Positions 9,548-17,279 of a stretch of 37,951 nt of DNA are shown here, in pieces. Position numbers and translations under genes: made by a program. The stretch covers positions 1 to 37,951 of the forward strand of contig NZ_BOOP01000035.1 in NCBI RefSeq assembly GCF_016863295.1, in the 5' to 3' direction. The notes under the pieces were generated by a model. It saw only the letters and a program-made list of their open reading frames with translations, had not been told where the DNA came from and did no database searches. The stretch comes from Planotetraspora phitsanulokensis (GTDB taxonomy: Bacteria; Actinomycetota; Actinomycetes; Streptosporangiales; Streptosporangiaceae). The number at the start of each line of letters is the position of its first letter. The first letter of the stretch is position 1.

Positions 9548-10039
9548 ATGAACCGGTTACATCAGTCCGCCGCACTGTGGTGACGATCACACGCCGAGGA
9601 CGTCGTCGCGGAGACCTTCCTCGCGGCGTTCCGGCAGCGCCGGAAGTACGACCTGACCAGGCCGGACGCCCGGCCGTGGTTGTTCGGCATCGTCACGAGG
9701 GAGATCGCGCGCCGGCGGCGGGCCGAGGAGGCCCGCTACCGGACGCTGGCCCGGGCCGGCTCCGGCGAGGTCGTGGACGGGCTCGCCGACCGGGTCGCCG
9801 CGGCGGTGACCGCCCAGGCGCTGCGCGGCCCGCTCGCCCAGGCCGTCGGGCGGCTCTCCCCCGCCGACCGCGACGTGCTCCTGCTCGTCGCCTGGAGCCA
9901 GTTCACCTACGAGGAGGTCGCCGAGACACTGCAGATCAAGATCGGCACGGTCCGTTCGCGACTGCACCGGGCGCGGCGGCGCATCCGGGAAGCGCTCGGC
10001 GGAAGCAACCCCACCACGGCTATCGAGGAGGATCGATGA
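9548..10039 (+). pseudogene. ECF sigma factor remnant: N-terminal half lost, in-frame stop
   Basis: An ATG at 9548 has a strong ribosome site (AGGAGGAAGTCA) but reads only eleven codons (MNRLHQSAALW) before TGA at 9581-9583. In the same frame a clear sigma factor continues: HAEDVVAETFLAAFRQR and RPWLFGIVTREIARRR (end of region 2), then LSPADRDVLLLVAWSQ and TYEEVAETLQ with IGTVRSRLHRARRRIR (region 4), to a stop at 10039. About 40 residues of region 2 expected before HAEDVV are missing. The first later in-frame start is a TTG at 9680 with no ribosome site, beyond most of region 2. The stop overlaps the start of the next gene (ATGA), as in intact sigma/partner pairs. Likely a deletion-inactivated gene; a sequencing error cannot explain the missing residues. 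Confidence 0.75.
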
Positions 10040-11061
10040 ACGAGCTGAAGACTCTGGACGACCTGGGCACGGCGCTGGACCCGGCCTCCGCGACCCCGCC
10101 CGACCGGCTCCGGCAGCGGGTGCTGGCCGAGACGGCCCGGGAGACGGCCCGGACCGGGTTCCGGCTGCCGCGGTTGACGATGCCCACGACCAGGCCGTCG
10201 ACAGGCTGGCGGATCGCCGCGGCCGGAGGGCTCGCCGCGGCGCTCACGGCCGGCGTGCTGACGACCCAGGTGGTGAACGTCGGCGGGAGCCCTCCGGCGT
10301 CGACCGCCTCGGCGGCGGTGCGCATCCTCCAGGGCGCCGCGTCGGAGGCGCGGAGCCGGCCGATGGTGGCGGTCCGGGGCGACCAGTTCGTCTACGCGGA
10401 GTCGATCACCACGGCCATCGGGATGCCGCAGGCACAGGGCGCCGACCCTGCCGACATGACCGTCGTCTCCCAGCGGCGCCAGGCGTGGTTCTCCGCCGAC
10501 GGCACACGCGACGGGGTGATCCGTGAGCGCGCGAGGTCCGGCGGCGATGTGAGGGTCATCGACCTGCCGGGGTGCCGTGACGGGGTCCGCGTCCAGAGCA
10601 AGGGCGGCAAGGCGGTCGGACAGCCGTGCGAGCCGGAACCCCGCTACAGGACGGATCTGCCGACGGACGCGGACGGCATGCTGGCCCATCTCTACCGGGC
10701 CGGCGGCGACACCAAGAATCCCCGGGACCAGGACGCGTTCACCGCGGCAGGCGACCTGATCCGCGAGACGTATCTCTCGCCCGCCTCGCTGGCCGCGGTC
10801 TTCGACGCGGTGGCGCGGATTCCGGGGGTGACGGTGGTCGGCGACGTGAAGGACGAGGCCGGTCGCACCGGCGTCGCCGTGGCGCTGACCCAGGTGCAGG
10901 GCTCCAGGGCCGAGCTGATCTTCGATGCGCGCACTCACGCCTTCCTCGGCGAACGCTCGACGCAGGTCCGGGACCAGGACGGGCTCACGGCCGGTCAGGT
11001 GCTCGACTCCACCGCGATACTCAAGATCGCGATCGTGGACCGGGCAGGTCAGACGTCCTGA
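10036..11061 (+). CDS. CU044_5270-like membrane protein, partner of ECF sigma factor
   Basis: 341-residue protein with a cytoplasmic N-terminus (1-55), one membrane segment (about 57-77) and a long extracytoplasmic domain. This matches the family widely encoded directly after ECF sigma genes in actinomycetes (CU044_5270 type), thought to act like anti-sigma or envelope-sensing partners; the exact role is not established. GAGGAGG precedes the ATG, which overlaps the stop of the sigma remnant. The reading frame is intact although its sigma partner looks broken, so it may be decaying, or may act on another sigma factor such as the one at 14651-15199. A strong terminator follows. Confidence 0.8.
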   Translation: MNELKTLDDLGTALDPASATPPDRLRQRVLAETARETARTGFRLPRLTMPTTRPSTGWRIAAAGGLAAALTAGVLTTQVVNVGGSPPASTASAAVRILQGAASEARSRPMVAVRGDQFVYAESITTAIGMPQAQGADPADMTVVSQRRQAWFSADGTRDGVIRERARSGGDVRVIDLPGCRDGVRVQSKGGKAVGQPCEPEPRYRTDLPTDADGMLAHLYRAGGDTKNPRDQDAFTAAGDLIRETYLSPASLAAVFDAVARIPGVTVVGDVKDEAGRTGVAVALTQVQGSRAELIFDARTHAFLGERSTQVRDQDGLTAGQVLDSTAILKIAIVDRAGQTS

Positions 11062-11091
11062 GAACAAGGCTGGAGAGATTTCACCTGGTGA

Positions 11092-11130
11092 GGACCGGCG
11101 AGGTGCGACGGTGGCGCACCTCGCCGGTCC
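11092..11130 (+). terminator. strong hairpin terminator
   Basis: A perfect 16-bp stem (GGACCGGCGAGGTGCG against its complement) with a seven-base loop begins 31 bp after the preceding stop. It has no long T tract, as is common in high-GC actinomycetes. A second small perfect hairpin (CGGTTGC-ACGA-GCAACCG) lies at 11172-11189. Confidence 0.8.
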
Positions 11131-11269
11131 GGCCTGCGTCATGCCGGCCACACGCGAGGAGGACCGACTGACGGTTGCACGAGCAACCGGCCGCGTGTCG
11201 GGGGCGTCGACAGGACCAGACACGAGTGTGAAAATCCTGCGGTGCATCACGACGCATTCAAGAACGTGA

Positions 11270-12640
11270 GTGAACCGACAGGACCTCATGGCCCGCGCTG
11301 AACACCGGGAGAGGCACCTGAGGGGTTTGGCTCGCAATACCGCCGCCCCATCGGAGATCCTGCTGCGGATCCTCGCCGCCCCGATGACATTCGAGATCGC
11401 CCTCGCCCTCACGCATCGTCCTGACCTGCCGGAACCGATCATCGACGCGATCGTCCGTCATCCGAATCGCGACGTCCGGCAGTTGCTGGCATTCAGCTCG
11501 AACGTGACCGCCGCTGCTCGCTCCCGGCTCGCCGCCGACCCCGGCGCCGGGGTGCGCAGGGCCCTGGCCGAGGAGGGGACACGGCAGTATTCGGTGTCCA
11601 CGCTCGAAGCCCGCCCCTGGCTGACGGACGAAGCCTTCGAACGTCTGGCGGCCGACGTGGACCCCCGCGTCCGAGGCTGGATCGCCGATCACTCGGAGAC
11701 GCCGGATCGGTTGCTGATCCGTCTCGCGGCGGACCCGGACCCGTGGGTCAGCGACGGGCTCTTCGAGCGGTGGCGATGGCGGACCCTCTCCGAGTCGGCC
11801 CGGGAAGCGTTGCTGAACCACGACGAGCCCGGCGTGCGGGAAAGGGCGGAGGAGGCGCGACGGATTCAGGCCGCGGTCTCCGCACCTCTTACGCGTGATC
11901 AGGCGGAGAAGGTCGCCAGGCATCAGGACCCCGAGCAGCGGATGCGGGTGGCCGCCGATCCCCACCTGCCCCGGGATCTGGTGGAGGAGCTCGCTCATGA
12001 TCCGGAACCGAAGGTCCGTCTGGCCGTCTCGGTGCGGCAGGACCTGACCGAACGGCAACGCGTGGGGATCGACTACGAGGTGGACCCGAACGAACGTTTC
12101 CGGCCGGTCCCGTGGACCGTCTCCTACTTCGACGACGTCGAGGTCATGCGTCGTTGCGCCGCCTCCTCACATCTGCAGTTGCGCCGCAGCGCGGCCTGCA
12201 GCCCGTACCTGCCACAGGAATCCGTCGAGGCACTGGCCCAGGAAGACGACTTCGTCGTCCGGCTCATGCTGGCCGAGCACCATCCCACTCCACCCGCCGG
12301 ACTGCTGCTGCGCATGGTCATCGAATTCGACGGCTACACGACAGGGAAGATGATCGACAACCCCAACTTCGTCCGGACGGGCCTCAGCCGATTCGCCGGC
12401 TCCTCCAACCCGCGCGAGCGTTGGGTGTCACTGCTCGATCCAGGCCTCTCCCCGGCGACCGTCGACCGGCTCAGCCGAGACGACGACGATCGAGTTCGCC
12501 ATGCCGCCACCGCACATCCGCGGCTGCCCCTCGACCGGCTCCGGATCCTCCTCGATGACCTCGACACCGCCATGGCCGGCGCCTCCAATCCGGCGTTGCC
12601 CGTCTCCCTCATGCACGAGATGCTGCGCGAACACACGTGA
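11270..12640 (+). CDS. HEAT/LRV-like repeat protein, function unknown
   Basis: 456 residues built almost entirely of degenerate helical repeats of about 22-25 residues, with recurrent patterns such as ADPDPWV, AADPHLPRDLVEELAHDPEPKVR and SRDDDDRVRHAATAHPRLP. This resembles leucine-rich-repeat-variant (LRV)/HEAT-type solenoids, which usually bind proteins. No catalytic motif, signal peptide or membrane segment is visible. The GTG at 11270 gives the longest frame; an ATG at 11288 is a credible alternative because neither has a strong ribosome site. It precedes the STAS and phosphatase genes but is separated by 121 bp, so co-transcription is uncertain. Confidence 0.75.
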   Translation: MNRQDLMARAEHRERHLRGLARNTAAPSEILLRILAAPMTFEIALALTHRPDLPEPIIDAIVRHPNRDVRQLLAFSSNVTAAARSRLAADPGAGVRRALAEEGTRQYSVSTLEARPWLTDEAFERLAADVDPRVRGWIADHSETPDRLLIRLAADPDPWVSDGLFERWRWRTLSESAREALLNHDEPGVRERAEEARRIQAAVSAPLTRDQAEKVARHQDPEQRMRVAADPHLPRDLVEELAHDPEPKVRLAVSVRQDLTERQRVGIDYEVDPNERFRPVPWTVSYFDDVEVMRRCAASSHLQLRRSAACSPYLPQESVEALAQEDDFVVRLMLAEHHPTPPAGLLLRMVIEFDGYTTGKMIDNPNFVRTGLSRFAGSSNPRERWVSLLDPGLSPATVDRLSRDDDDRVRHAATAHPRLPLDRLRILLDDLDTAMAGASNPALPVSLMHEMLREHT

Positions 12641-12647
12641 GAGGCCG

Positions 12648-12677
12648 ACGTGCGGCGATCCGGCCGGCCGTCACGTC
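12648..12677 (+). terminator. weak terminator-like hairpin
   Basis: GACGTG and CACGTC flank a loop containing CGGC and GCCG, giving a bulged stem eight bases after the repeat-protein stop. There is no T tract. Confidence 0.35.
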
Positions 12678-12761
12678 CGTGCGGTTTCGTCGCGTGGACG
12701 TACACCGAAATGATCGGGATACTTACCGTGTTGATCCCGGGCGCGACCATGGGGGGACGTT

Positions 12762-13172
12762 GTGGGTCGTGATCCCGGCACTCGGGCGGAAGTTCAGAGC
12801 TGGCAGCTCGGCTACACGCGTGTCCTTCGCCTGGTGGGTGAGCTGGACGCCGTCACCGTCCCGGACCTGCGCCTGACGCTGGACGAGGCGATCACCTCTG
12901 ACGATCCCTCGCTGGTCGTGGACCTGACCCAGGTGACCTTCATCGCCTCGGCGGGCGTCGGCGTGCTGGTGGAGTTGCGGGTGCGGGTCTCGGAGCACGA
13001 CGGACGCCTGATCGTGGTGCTCCCTCGTGTCGGCCGCGCACGCCGCATGTTCGAGGTCACCCGGATCGTGGATCACTTCGAGATCCGGGAGACCGTCGAA
13101 GACGCGGTGCGATCACTGCGGGACGCATCGGATCCGGCGCAGGCACCGGTGACGACCGAACTGGAGCGGTGA
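12762..13172 (+). CDS. STAS-domain anti-anti-sigma factor
   Basis: 136-residue SpoIIAA/RsbV-type protein. The core VLRLVGELDAVTVPDLRLTL and LVVDLTQVTFIASAGVGVLV is the STAS fold; Ser63 in IASAG lies where the regulatory phosphoserine sits in the usual DSSG motif. In partner switching the unphosphorylated form binds an anti-sigma kinase and frees its sigma factor. The GTG at 12762 follows GGGGGGA with good spacing. It is four bases from the downstream phosphatase gene, forming a two-gene unit. No RsbW-like kinase lies nearby, so its partner is elsewhere. Confidence 0.9.
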   Translation: MGRDPGTRAEVQSWQLGYTRVLRLVGELDAVTVPDLRLTLDEAITSDDPSLVVDLTQVTFIASAGVGVLVELRVRVSEHDGRLIVVLPRVGRARRMFEVTRIVDHFEIRETVEDAVRSLRDASDPAQAPVTTELER

Positions 13173-13176
13173 GCGC

Positions 13177-13656
13177 ATGGCATCGCTCCCGGGTTCGGTC
13201 CGGCTGCCCGACGGCGTCCGGATCCGCGGTCGTGGACTACGCGATCCCCTGCCCGAGGGCCCGGTGCCCGACTTCGGCCTCTACCTCGGCGCCGCGGTTC
13301 TCCGGCGCCGCCACGACGCGGCCTTGACCTGGCCGCATGAATGGGTCTCCTGGCCGGACTTCCTGCTCCCCCTGGACCGCGACGCGGCCGCGCGTTCCAT
13401 CGTCCGGCTGCACGACCGCGCACGATCCGGCCTCGGCGTCGAGGTCGCGTGCAACGGGGGCATCGGCAGGACCGGCACCGCCATCGCCTGTCTCGCCACC
13501 CGTACGGGCCTGTCGCCAGGCGACGCCGTCAACTGGACCCGGGCGAACTACCACCACAGGGCGGTCGAGACGCCCTGGCAACGTCGATGGGTGGCGTGGT
13601 TCGCCGGCTTCACCTCGTCGTGGCCCGAGGGGCCGCCACCGGCCCGTCACGACTGA
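13177..13656 (+). CDS. protein-tyrosine/dual-specificity phosphatase-like protein (CX5R)
   Basis: 159-residue cytoplasmic protein. The phosphatase signature CNGGIGRTG (Cys92, Arg98) is the CX5R P-loop of cysteine-dependent phosphatases, and WPDF at 59-62 matches the classical WPD loop, making Asp61 the probable general acid. The family hydrolyses phosphotyrosine or phosphoserine/threonine through a cysteinyl-phosphate intermediate. It lies four bases after the STAS gene and is almost certainly co-transcribed. That pairing is unusual, since partner-switching modules normally use PP2C phosphatases. Substrate is unknown; the phosphorylated STAS protein is an obvious candidate, by inference only. 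Confidence 0.85.
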   Translation: MASLPGSVRLPDGVRIRGRGLRDPLPEGPVPDFGLYLGAAVLRRRHDAALTWPHEWVSWPDFLLPLDRDAAARSIVRLHDRARSGLGVEVACNGGIGRTGTAIACLATRTGLSPGDAVNWTRANYHHRAVETPWQRRWVAWFAGFTSSWPEGPPPARHD

Positions 13657-13666
13657 CGAGCCGGAA

Positions 13667-13711
13667 CCTCGCCGTGTCCGGTGCCGGTCAGCACTACGGG
13701 ACACAGCGAGG
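13667..13711. terminator. bidirectional terminator between convergent genes
   Basis: CCTCGCCGTGTCC at 13667-13679 pairs with 13699-13711 over 13 bp with one mismatch; the loop itself can form a small GTGC/GCAC hairpin. It sits between the phosphatase gene (plus) and the sigma-partner gene (minus), which end on either side of it. Confidence 0.7.
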
Positions 13712-13727
13712 TGCGGGGCGGCCGGCG

Positions 13728-14654
13728 TCAGGATTCCGGTTGGACGTCCATGCCGTAGATCGGGTTGTAGTTCAGATGCTCACGGGTGACCAGCAATCGC
13801 ACCACCCCCGCTCTGACCGACTCGGCGTCCCATACGGTCCAGTCGTCTCCCACCTGGTCCGCCGTCAGGGGATCCAGCCCGTAGCCCTTGTCCGGCCCGA
13901 AAGGTTTCACAAGCTCGAACCCGGCCGTCAGACCCCGCTTACGCACCTCGGCCATGACCTGGCCGACCGGACGTCCGTGCACCTTGGCTCCGGCGAGGTC
14001 CTCGCCCGCGACTGTGGCCCGCCCCGGGTCGTCGTAGGTCTCACCGGCCCGAGCCTGGCGTCCCAGCTTGAACCAGGACTTCCCCGTCAGGTCGGCCGGA
14101 AGCCGGAGCAGCAGATAGCAGCCCTTCTCCCCCGCCTTGCACTCCCTCTCGTCCCGGTCCACCATCGCCGAGGTCCACGTCGTCACGTTTCCGGGTCCGC
14201 TCGCGCCCACGCTTCCCGACACCACCATGCCCACCCGGCTCGGAGAGACGGGGACGATGAGCAGGTCCACATCCAGGCCGACCGCCTTGAACGCCTTGCT
14301 GTACTTGTCGTGGTCGGCGTAGGGATCCTTGATACGGGCGACGTACTCGTCCCCCTCGCGCTGGATCTCGATCTCCGAGCTGGCGTAGGAACTCGCAGCC
14401 CCTCCGCCGTCCTGCAGCAGGCTCGGACCGACGACGATGCCCGTGGCGAGCAGCGCGGCGGCGGCCAGGCTCAGGGCCAGGCGTCGGAAGCCGTACCGGC
14501 GCTGCGGCTCCACGGCGGCCGCGCCGGGCTCCTCCTCCATGATCGAGGCCAGCAACGTCCGCGCCCCCGCGTCGGACGGACGGCCTCCCGGCCTCCCGGG
14601 CTGAACCCGGGGCAGGGTCCTCATCATGATCACGATCTCATCGACGTTCTTCAT
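13728..14654 (-). CDS. single-pass membrane partner of ECF sigma factor
   Basis: 308 residues: a cytoplasmic N-terminus of about 57 residues, one membrane segment (about 58-80) and an extracytoplasmic domain of about 225 residues. Its start overlaps the stop of the upstream sigma gene (ATGA), and GGAGAGG lies five bases before the ATG. The arrangement matches the module at 9548-11061, though the two membrane proteins share little obvious sequence beyond topology and the N-terminal pattern. Likely an envelope-located regulator or anti-sigma-like protein; no zinc-binding ZAS motif (HxxxCxxC) is visible. An in-frame upstream extension lies inside the sigma gene and is not used. Confidence 0.75.
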   Translation of the reverse strand: MKNVDEIVIMMRTLPRVQPGRPGGRPSDAGARTLLASIMEEEPGAAAVEPQRRYGFRRLALSLAAAALLATGIVVGPSLLQDGGGAASSYASSEIEIQREGDEYVARIKDPYADHDKYSKAFKAVGLDVDLLIVPVSPSRVGMVVSGSVGASGPGNVTTWTSAMVDRDERECKAGEKGCYLLLRLPADLTGKSWFKLGRQARAGETYDDPGRATVAGEDLAGAKVHGRPVGQVMAEVRKRGLTAGFELVKPFGPDKGYGLDPLTADQVGDDWTVWDAESVRAGVVRLLVTREHLNYNPIYGMDVQPES

Positions 14655-15199
14655 AGTGGCCTCTCCGCCGGGGTCAGCCGGCTCTCGGAGGTGACACACA
14701 CGCCCGCCTCGGCGAGCGCACGTGAGAAGCGCCCGCGGGCGCGATGGAGCCTGATGCGTACGGCGTTGCGTGACAGTCCGAGCGCCGTGGCGATCTCCTG
14801 ACGGTCCAGGCCCTCCCACGCGACCAGCGACAGCAGCTCACGGTCGTCGTCGGGCAGGGTGCGGAACACCTGGGCGATCGCCTCCAGCTCCACCCCGCTG
14901 TCCGGGGAGTCCCCGTAGAGGTCGGCCATCTCGGCGTCGAGCTCGACGCTGCGCGCCTGCCGGCGCACCTCGCCTCGCCGATGGTTGGCCAGCACGTTTC
15001 GGGCGACGCCGTACAACCAGAGCGTGGCCTCTTCTCCCGACGGCAGCTCGTCCACACGCCGCCAGGCGATGGCGAAGGTCTCCGCCACCACGTCCGCCGC
15101 GTCCTGCGGCGAATCGCAGCGGCGCGCGGCGTAAGCCGTGATCTGGCCGTACGCCCGCTTGTAGACGACTTCGAATCTGGCCGGCCGCTCGTCATCCAT
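14651..15199 (-). CDS. ECF RNA polymerase sigma factor
   Basis: Complete sigma-70 family factor of 182 residues. Region 2 (about 8-75) includes FEVVYKRAYGQITAYAARR, DAADVVAETFAIAWRR and LWLYGVARNVLANHRR; region 4 (about 112-165) includes LPDDDRELLSLVAWEG and the helix-turn-helix EIATALGLSRNAVRIRLHRAR. It directs core polymerase to a small promoter set, usually including its own. It is the first gene of a two-gene operon with the membrane protein at 13728-14654, overlapping by four bases. The ATG at 15199 is preceded by GGGAA at a workable distance. Confidence 0.93.
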   Translation of the reverse strand: MDDERPARFEVVYKRAYGQITAYAARRCDSPQDAADVVAETFAIAWRRVDELPSGEEATLWLYGVARNVLANHRRGEVRRQARSVELDAEMADLYGDSPDSGVELEAIAQVFRTLPDDDRELLSLVAWEGLDRQEIATALGLSRNAVRIRLHRARGRFSRALAEAGVCVTSESRLTPAERPL

Positions 15200-15318
15200 A
15201 AGCGGTTCCCATGACTGATTTCCCTACGTAGGCGCGAAACGCGGACGCTCTCCTTATGTACGGAAGTGGCCCATCATTTCTCGCCGGCCCGCGGAATCTC
15301 AGCGCCCGGAAGCTGCTC

Positions 15319-15810
15319 TCAGTCGTCCAGCCGGAAGGCGAGCTCGGTCTCCCATTTGTCCATGTCGGGCTCGACCGCGGGATCGGTCTTGTACAGCTCG
15401 AGCCGGCACCCCCACCGGTCGCCCTCGGGGGTCGGGGACATGTCCCACCGCAGGTCACGCTCGGCTGCCCACCGCAACACCTCGGCGGTGAGGTCCATCA
15501 GGTCGTCGGGATGGCCGACGTGCGTGACGCTGACGTAACGCCCGGCGGGCAGCACGCCCGACAGGATCACTCCGTCGCCCTGTACGTCGTCCGTCACGGG
15601 CACGCCCGCCTCCATCTCCAGGCTGTGGTCCATGTCGATGACGTTGAACCTGAAGAAGGGCGCTCCCGCGGGCGCGATGCCGCGGGAGTCCAGCCAGCCG
15701 AAGATCTCCGGGAAGCGGTCGGCGATCTCACCGATGGTGTCCATGGAGACCCGGCCTCTGATCGCCACGTACGGCTGATCGGCACGGGCCACGACCGTGG
15801 GTTCCGGCAT
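15319..15810 (-). CDS. GyrI-like small-molecule-binding domain protein
   Basis: 163-residue stand-alone effector-binding (GyrI/AraC-E/SOUL-like) protein without a DNA-binding domain. Typical features are QPYVAIRGRVSMDTIGEIA at the start, PAGAPFFRF and DMDHSLEMEAGVPVTD in the middle, and LPAGRYVSVTHVGHPDDL toward the end, where these folds bind hydrophobic ligands. The start at 15810 has a strong ribosome site (GGGAGG, six-base spacing). It lies downstream of the permease gene on the same strand, but a terminator at 15842-15876 separates them, so it is likely an independent unit. Confidence 0.85.
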   Translation of the reverse strand: MPEPTVVARADQPYVAIRGRVSMDTIGEIADRFPEIFGWLDSRGIAPAGAPFFRFNVIDMDHSLEMEAGVPVTDDVQGDGVILSGVLPAGRYVSVTHVGHPDDLMDLTAEVLRWAAERDLRWDMSPTPEGDRWGCRLELYKTDPAVEPDMDKWETELAFRLDD

Positions 15811-15841
15811 CGCGACCTCCCGGCTCACGCCCGCAGGATCT

Positions 15842-15876
15842 CCGGGGCTCCGGTCAGAATGCCACCGAAGCCCCGG
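15842..15876 (-). terminator. terminator after the permease gene
   Basis: CCGGGGCT-C-CGGT pairs with ACCG-A-AGCCCCGG: 12 of 13 positions pair, with a nine-base loop. On the minus strand it begins 26 bases after the permease stop. Confidence 0.75.
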
Positions 15877-15902
15877 GTTCGGCCGGGAAAGTCCCGATGC
15901 GG

Positions 15903-17267
15903 TCAGCGGGTGCCGGCGGACGCCTGGTCCGGCTCGTCCTCGCCGAACCGCATCTCCGGCGTCGGACGGCGGAAGCCTCCGGTCAGGACCGCCAGGTAGA
16001 CCAGGCCGATCGCGAGCCAGACGAGGCCGAGCGTGATGGCCTTGGCGTCCAGGTTGGTCAGCAGCCACACGCAGACCGCGGCCCCGATCACCGGGACGAC
16101 CACGTGCCCCGCGACGCCGAGCGCGCGCCCCGCCCTCCGCTCCCGCAGCCAGAGGGCGATCACGCTGAGGTTGACGCAGGTGAAGGCCACGAAGGCGCCG
16201 AAGTTGATGAAGGAGGTCGACGTGGCCACGTCGAGCCTCAGCGCGATGAGCCCGACCGCGCCGGTGAGCAGGATGCCGAAGGCGGGGGTGCGGAAGCGAG
16301 GGTGGACGAAGGCGAACAGCTTGTGCGGGAGGACCGAGTCGCGTCCCATGGCGTGCAGCAGGCGGGCGGTGCCGGCCTGCGCGGCCAGTCCCGACGCGAA
16401 CTGGGCGACCACGAGCCCGGCCAGGAAGACCGAGCCGAACAGGCTGCCGCCGATGAGCTTGGCGAGGTCGAACGCGGCGGACGACGAGTCGGCGAACGCG
16501 CCGCCCGGGTGCAGAAGTTGTGCGACGTACGCGACGACCACGAAGATCCCGCCGCCGATGAGCGCGACGAGCAGGATGGCCCGCGGGATGGTCCTGCGCG
16601 GGTCCCTGGTCTCCTCGGTCAGGGTGGTCACCGCGTCGAAGCCCAGGAACGAGTAGGCCGCGATGGCGGCCCCACCCGTGACGCCTGAGAACGTGGCCGT
16701 GGTCCCGGAGAACGGGGTGAGGCTGAACAGGCTGCCGGCGCCGTCTCCGCCCACGACGTGGCTGACCGCGAGGACGACGAAGAAGACGATGACCAGGATC
16801 TGGAAGGTCATCAGCAGGCTGTTGGCCTTGTCCGCGACCTTGACGCCCACCAGGTTCAGCACGGTGGTCAGCACGATGAAGCCGAGGATCCAGACGGCGA
16901 AGGGGACACCGGGGAACTGCGCCGACAGGTAGGCGCCGCCGATCAGCCAGATGACCATCGGCAGGAAGAAGTAGTCGAGCAGGACCGCCCAGCCCACCAT
17001 GAACCCGGCGCGCGAGTCGATGGCGCCGCGCACATAGGTGTAGGCGGAGCCCGCGACCGGATAGGCCGCCGCCATCCGCCCGTAGCTGTGGGCGGTGAAG
17101 AGCATCGCGACCAGCGCGATCAGGTACGCCGAAGGGGTCGCGCCGCCGGTGGTCTCCGCGACGACGCCGAAGATCCCCAAGACGATCAGCGGCGTCATGT
17201 ACGCCAGGCCGAACAACACGACGGAGTTGAGGCCGAGCGACCTCGTGAGGGTGGGTGGCTGGGACAT
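15903..17267 (-). CDS. APC-superfamily amino-acid/polyamine permease
   Basis: 454-residue inner-membrane transporter with about 12 hydrophobic segments. The N-terminal LGLNSVVLFGLAYMTPL and TGGATPSAYLIALVAMLFTA, then SAYTYVRGAIDSRAGFMVGW, match the APC superfamily, closest in pattern to putrescine/amino-acid importers of the PuuP type. It is 12 bases downstream of the nitrilase-family gene, so the two form one operon. Together they suggest uptake of a nitrogen compound followed by amide hydrolysis. The precise substrate cannot be read from sequence. The divergent FCD regulator probably controls both. Confidence 0.9.
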   Translation of the reverse strand: MSQPPTLTRSLGLNSVVLFGLAYMTPLIVLGIFGVVAETTGGATPSAYLIALVAMLFTAHSYGRMAAAYPVAGSAYTYVRGAIDSRAGFMVGWAVLLDYFFLPMVIWLIGGAYLSAQFPGVPFAVWILGFIVLTTVLNLVGVKVADKANSLLMTFQILVIVFFVVLAVSHVVGGDGAGSLFSLTPFSGTTATFSGVTGGAAIAAYSFLGFDAVTTLTEETRDPRRTIPRAILLVALIGGGIFVVVAYVAQLLHPGGAFADSSSAAFDLAKLIGGSLFGSVFLAGLVVAQFASGLAAQAGTARLLHAMGRDSVLPHKLFAFVHPRFRTPAFGILLTGAVGLIALRLDVATSTSFINFGAFVAFTCVNLSVIALWLRERRAGRALGVAGHVVVPVIGAAVCVWLLTNLDAKAITLGLVWLAIGLVYLAVLTGGFRRPTPEMRFGEDEPDQASAGTR

Positions 17268-17279
17268 GTGCCGGTCTCT

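Noticed and set aside
9523-10035. In-frame upstream extension of the membrane-partner gene
   Set aside because: It reads an Arg/Pro-rich out-of-frame version of the sigma remnant; the ATG at 10036 with GAGGAGG and ATGA overlap is the clear start.
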